Source of the DNA: Nitrospirae bacterium RIFCSPLOW2_12_42_9
GTDB taxonomy: Bacteria > Nitrospirota > 9FT-COMBO-42-15 > HDB-SIOI813
DNA length: 5,732 bases
NCBI GenBank assembly: GCA_001805205.1
Contig: MHER01000090.1
Coordinates: 1-5,732, forward strand
Reading direction: 5' to 3'
In this document: in pieces, positions 5,051 to 5,732 of the stretch
Layout of the letters: every line of letters begins with the position of its first letter
Position numbering within the stretch: the stretch's first letter is position 1
Made by a program: the position numbers and the translations under genes
Notes under the pieces: model-generated
What the model was told of the DNA's origin: nothing
Databases searched by the model: none
What the model saw: only the letters and a program-made list of their open reading frames with translations

Positions 5051-5578
5051 ATGGTAAAGAAGAAGGAAAAGGGTAAAGAGGCAGATATTGACCTTGGCAT
5101 AGTAAAACTGAGTTTAGGAGGGTTGTTTAAGGGGTTAGAAAAAATTATTGATCTTGCTGCTGAGCTGAAAGAAGCGGGCGGAGAGGTCAGGAAAGAGGGT
5201 GAATTTGATTTAAGCCATCTCAAAAAGGGGATGAAGGGGGTATTTGGAGTTTCTATAAAGACAGCAGTTGGAGGTGAACCTGTAGTAGAGCCCTTTGGAA
5301 ATATCAGAAAGACCTCTATGGGACCTACAGTTGAAGAGGAACGGGAACCTATTACTGACCTTTTTGACGAGAAGGAGGAAATTATAATTATGGCAGAGAT
5401 GCCCGGGGTCAGTGAAGAAGATATACGACTGGATTTAAAAGGAGATATTATTGAGATCTCGGCTCAAAGGGGGGAGAGAAAATATTATAAAGAGGTCTTA
5501 ATTCCAGCGAATGTAAAGGCTGAGAGTCTTACATCGAGTTATAAAAACGGTATATTGGAAGTAAGAATAAAGAAATGA
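5051..5578 (+). CDS. gvpH: Gas vesicle protein GvpH, Hsp20-like chaperone
   Basis: The 175-residue protein has a GvpH-type N-terminal region with an amphipathic segment (about 13-40, including LGGLFKGLEKIIDLAAELK), a linker, and a C-terminal alpha-crystallin (Hsp20) domain from about 100. Domain signatures are ITDLFDEKEEIIIMAEMPG (101-119), SEEDIRLDL, and SYKNGILEVRIKK at the very end. The protein stops right after this last strand and so lacks the C-terminal I-x-I extension that many small heat shock proteins use to oligomerise. GvpH is thought to act as a chaperone or stabiliser during vesicle assembly; its exact partner is uncertain. ATG 5051 has AGGGGGA (5038-5044) 6 nt upstream. Its stop overlaps the start of the next gene (ATGA), showing coupling. 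Confidence 0.9.
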   Translation: MVKKKEKGKEADIDLGIVKLSLGGLFKGLEKIIDLAAELKEAGGEVRKEGEFDLSHLKKGMKGVFGVSIKTAVGGEPVVEPFGNIRKTSMGPTVEEEREPITDLFDEKEEIIIMAEMPGVSEEDIRLDLKGDIIEISAQRGERKYYKEVLIPANVKAESLTSSYKNGILEVRIKK

Positions 5579-5732
5579 ACCACAATAATACAATGACATT
5601 AAAGGTGCAGGAGGCATTGTCAAAGGATGCAGGAAGGGCTATCGCCAGGATAGACCCTGAAGATATGAAGATTTCAGGAATAGAGGTAGGGAAAATAATA
5701 GAGATTGAGGGTGGAAGAAAAACTGCTGTAAA
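5575..5732 (+). CDS. CDC48/VAT-type AAA+ ATPase, N-terminal fragment cut by the window edge
   Basis: Fifty-two codons plus two bases are visible before the window ends. From ATG 5575 the frame reads MNHNNTMTLKVQEALSKDAG and continues with RAIARIDPEDMKISGIEVGK and IIEIEGGRKTAVK. This closely follows the N-terminal double-psi barrel of archaeal VAT and bacterial CDC48-family ATPases (LKV.EA...D.GR.IARIDP.DM...G...GDI.EI.G.R). Full-length members have two AAA+ modules after this domain and unfold or disassemble protein complexes. None of the ATPase motifs are visible here, so the assignment rests on the N-domain alone. The ATG overlaps the gvpH stop by 4 nt; ATG 5593 is an alternative start. CDC48-like genes occur in a number of gas vesicle clusters, and the overlap with gvpH suggests a chaperone pair. 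Confidence 0.88.
   Translation, partial: MNHNNTMTLKVQEALSKDAGRAIARIDPEDMKISGIEVGKIIEIEGGRKTAV

Noticed and set aside
3260..5223. Minus-strand open frames opposite the coiled-coil genes, gvpN, gvpJ and gvpH
   Set aside because: They lie antisense to well-supported genes, lack ribosome sites and recognisable domains, and are best explained as shadows of charged-residue-rich coding sequence.

Overview
The window is the front part of a gas vesicle gene cluster, all on the + strand, from an unidentified Gram-negative bacterium. Two near-consensus sigma-54 promoters, an NtrC-type activator and strong Shine-Dalgarno sites indicate bacteria rather than haloarchaea. The moderate-to-low GC content and the gene set (gvpA, gvpN, gvpJ, gvpH and a CDC48-type ATPase) would suit an anaerobic Thermodesulfobacteriota- or Nitrospirota-like lineage. 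That placement is a guess; nothing here fixes the taxon.

Region 1 (1-1852) is regulatory. A sigma-54 promoter at 15-30 precedes a 93-residue TPR-like protein and then a sigma-54-dependent response regulator (receiver, AAA+ and Fis-type HTH domains). The regulator ends at a 9-bp hairpin.

Region 2 (1853-2054) is the gvpA control region. It holds a small dyad, a run of four ATYTCAA-like heptamers, an IHF-like site and a second sigma-54 promoter at 1981-1996. Both promoters share nearly the same 12 bases starting at the -12 element, which suggests one activator controls both units.

Region 3 (2055-5732) is the structural and assembly operon. In order it encodes: GvpA (major shell protein); two coiled-coil proteins that share one repeat module; GvpN (AAA+ ATPase); an unrecognised 104-residue charged protein; GvpJ (minor GvpA paralogue); GvpH (Hsp20-like); and the first 52 codons of a CDC48/VAT-type AAA+ ATPase cut by the window edge. 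From the first coiled-coil gene to the third-last gene the spacing is 1-7 nt. gvpJ and gvpH are separated by 42 nt holding a hairpin, and gvpH overlaps the ATPase gene by 4 nt.

The likely working model is that the activator turns on the operon through sigma-54, GvpA forms the shell, GvpJ helps nucleation, GvpN, GvpH and the CDC48-like ATPase act as assembly or chaperone factors, and the coiled-coil pair may act as GvpC-like shell-binding proteins. The most novel element is that pair: a 58-residue repeat register runs through the first protein and the same module recurs in the second. GvpF/L, GvpG and GvpK are not in the window and may lie downstream.
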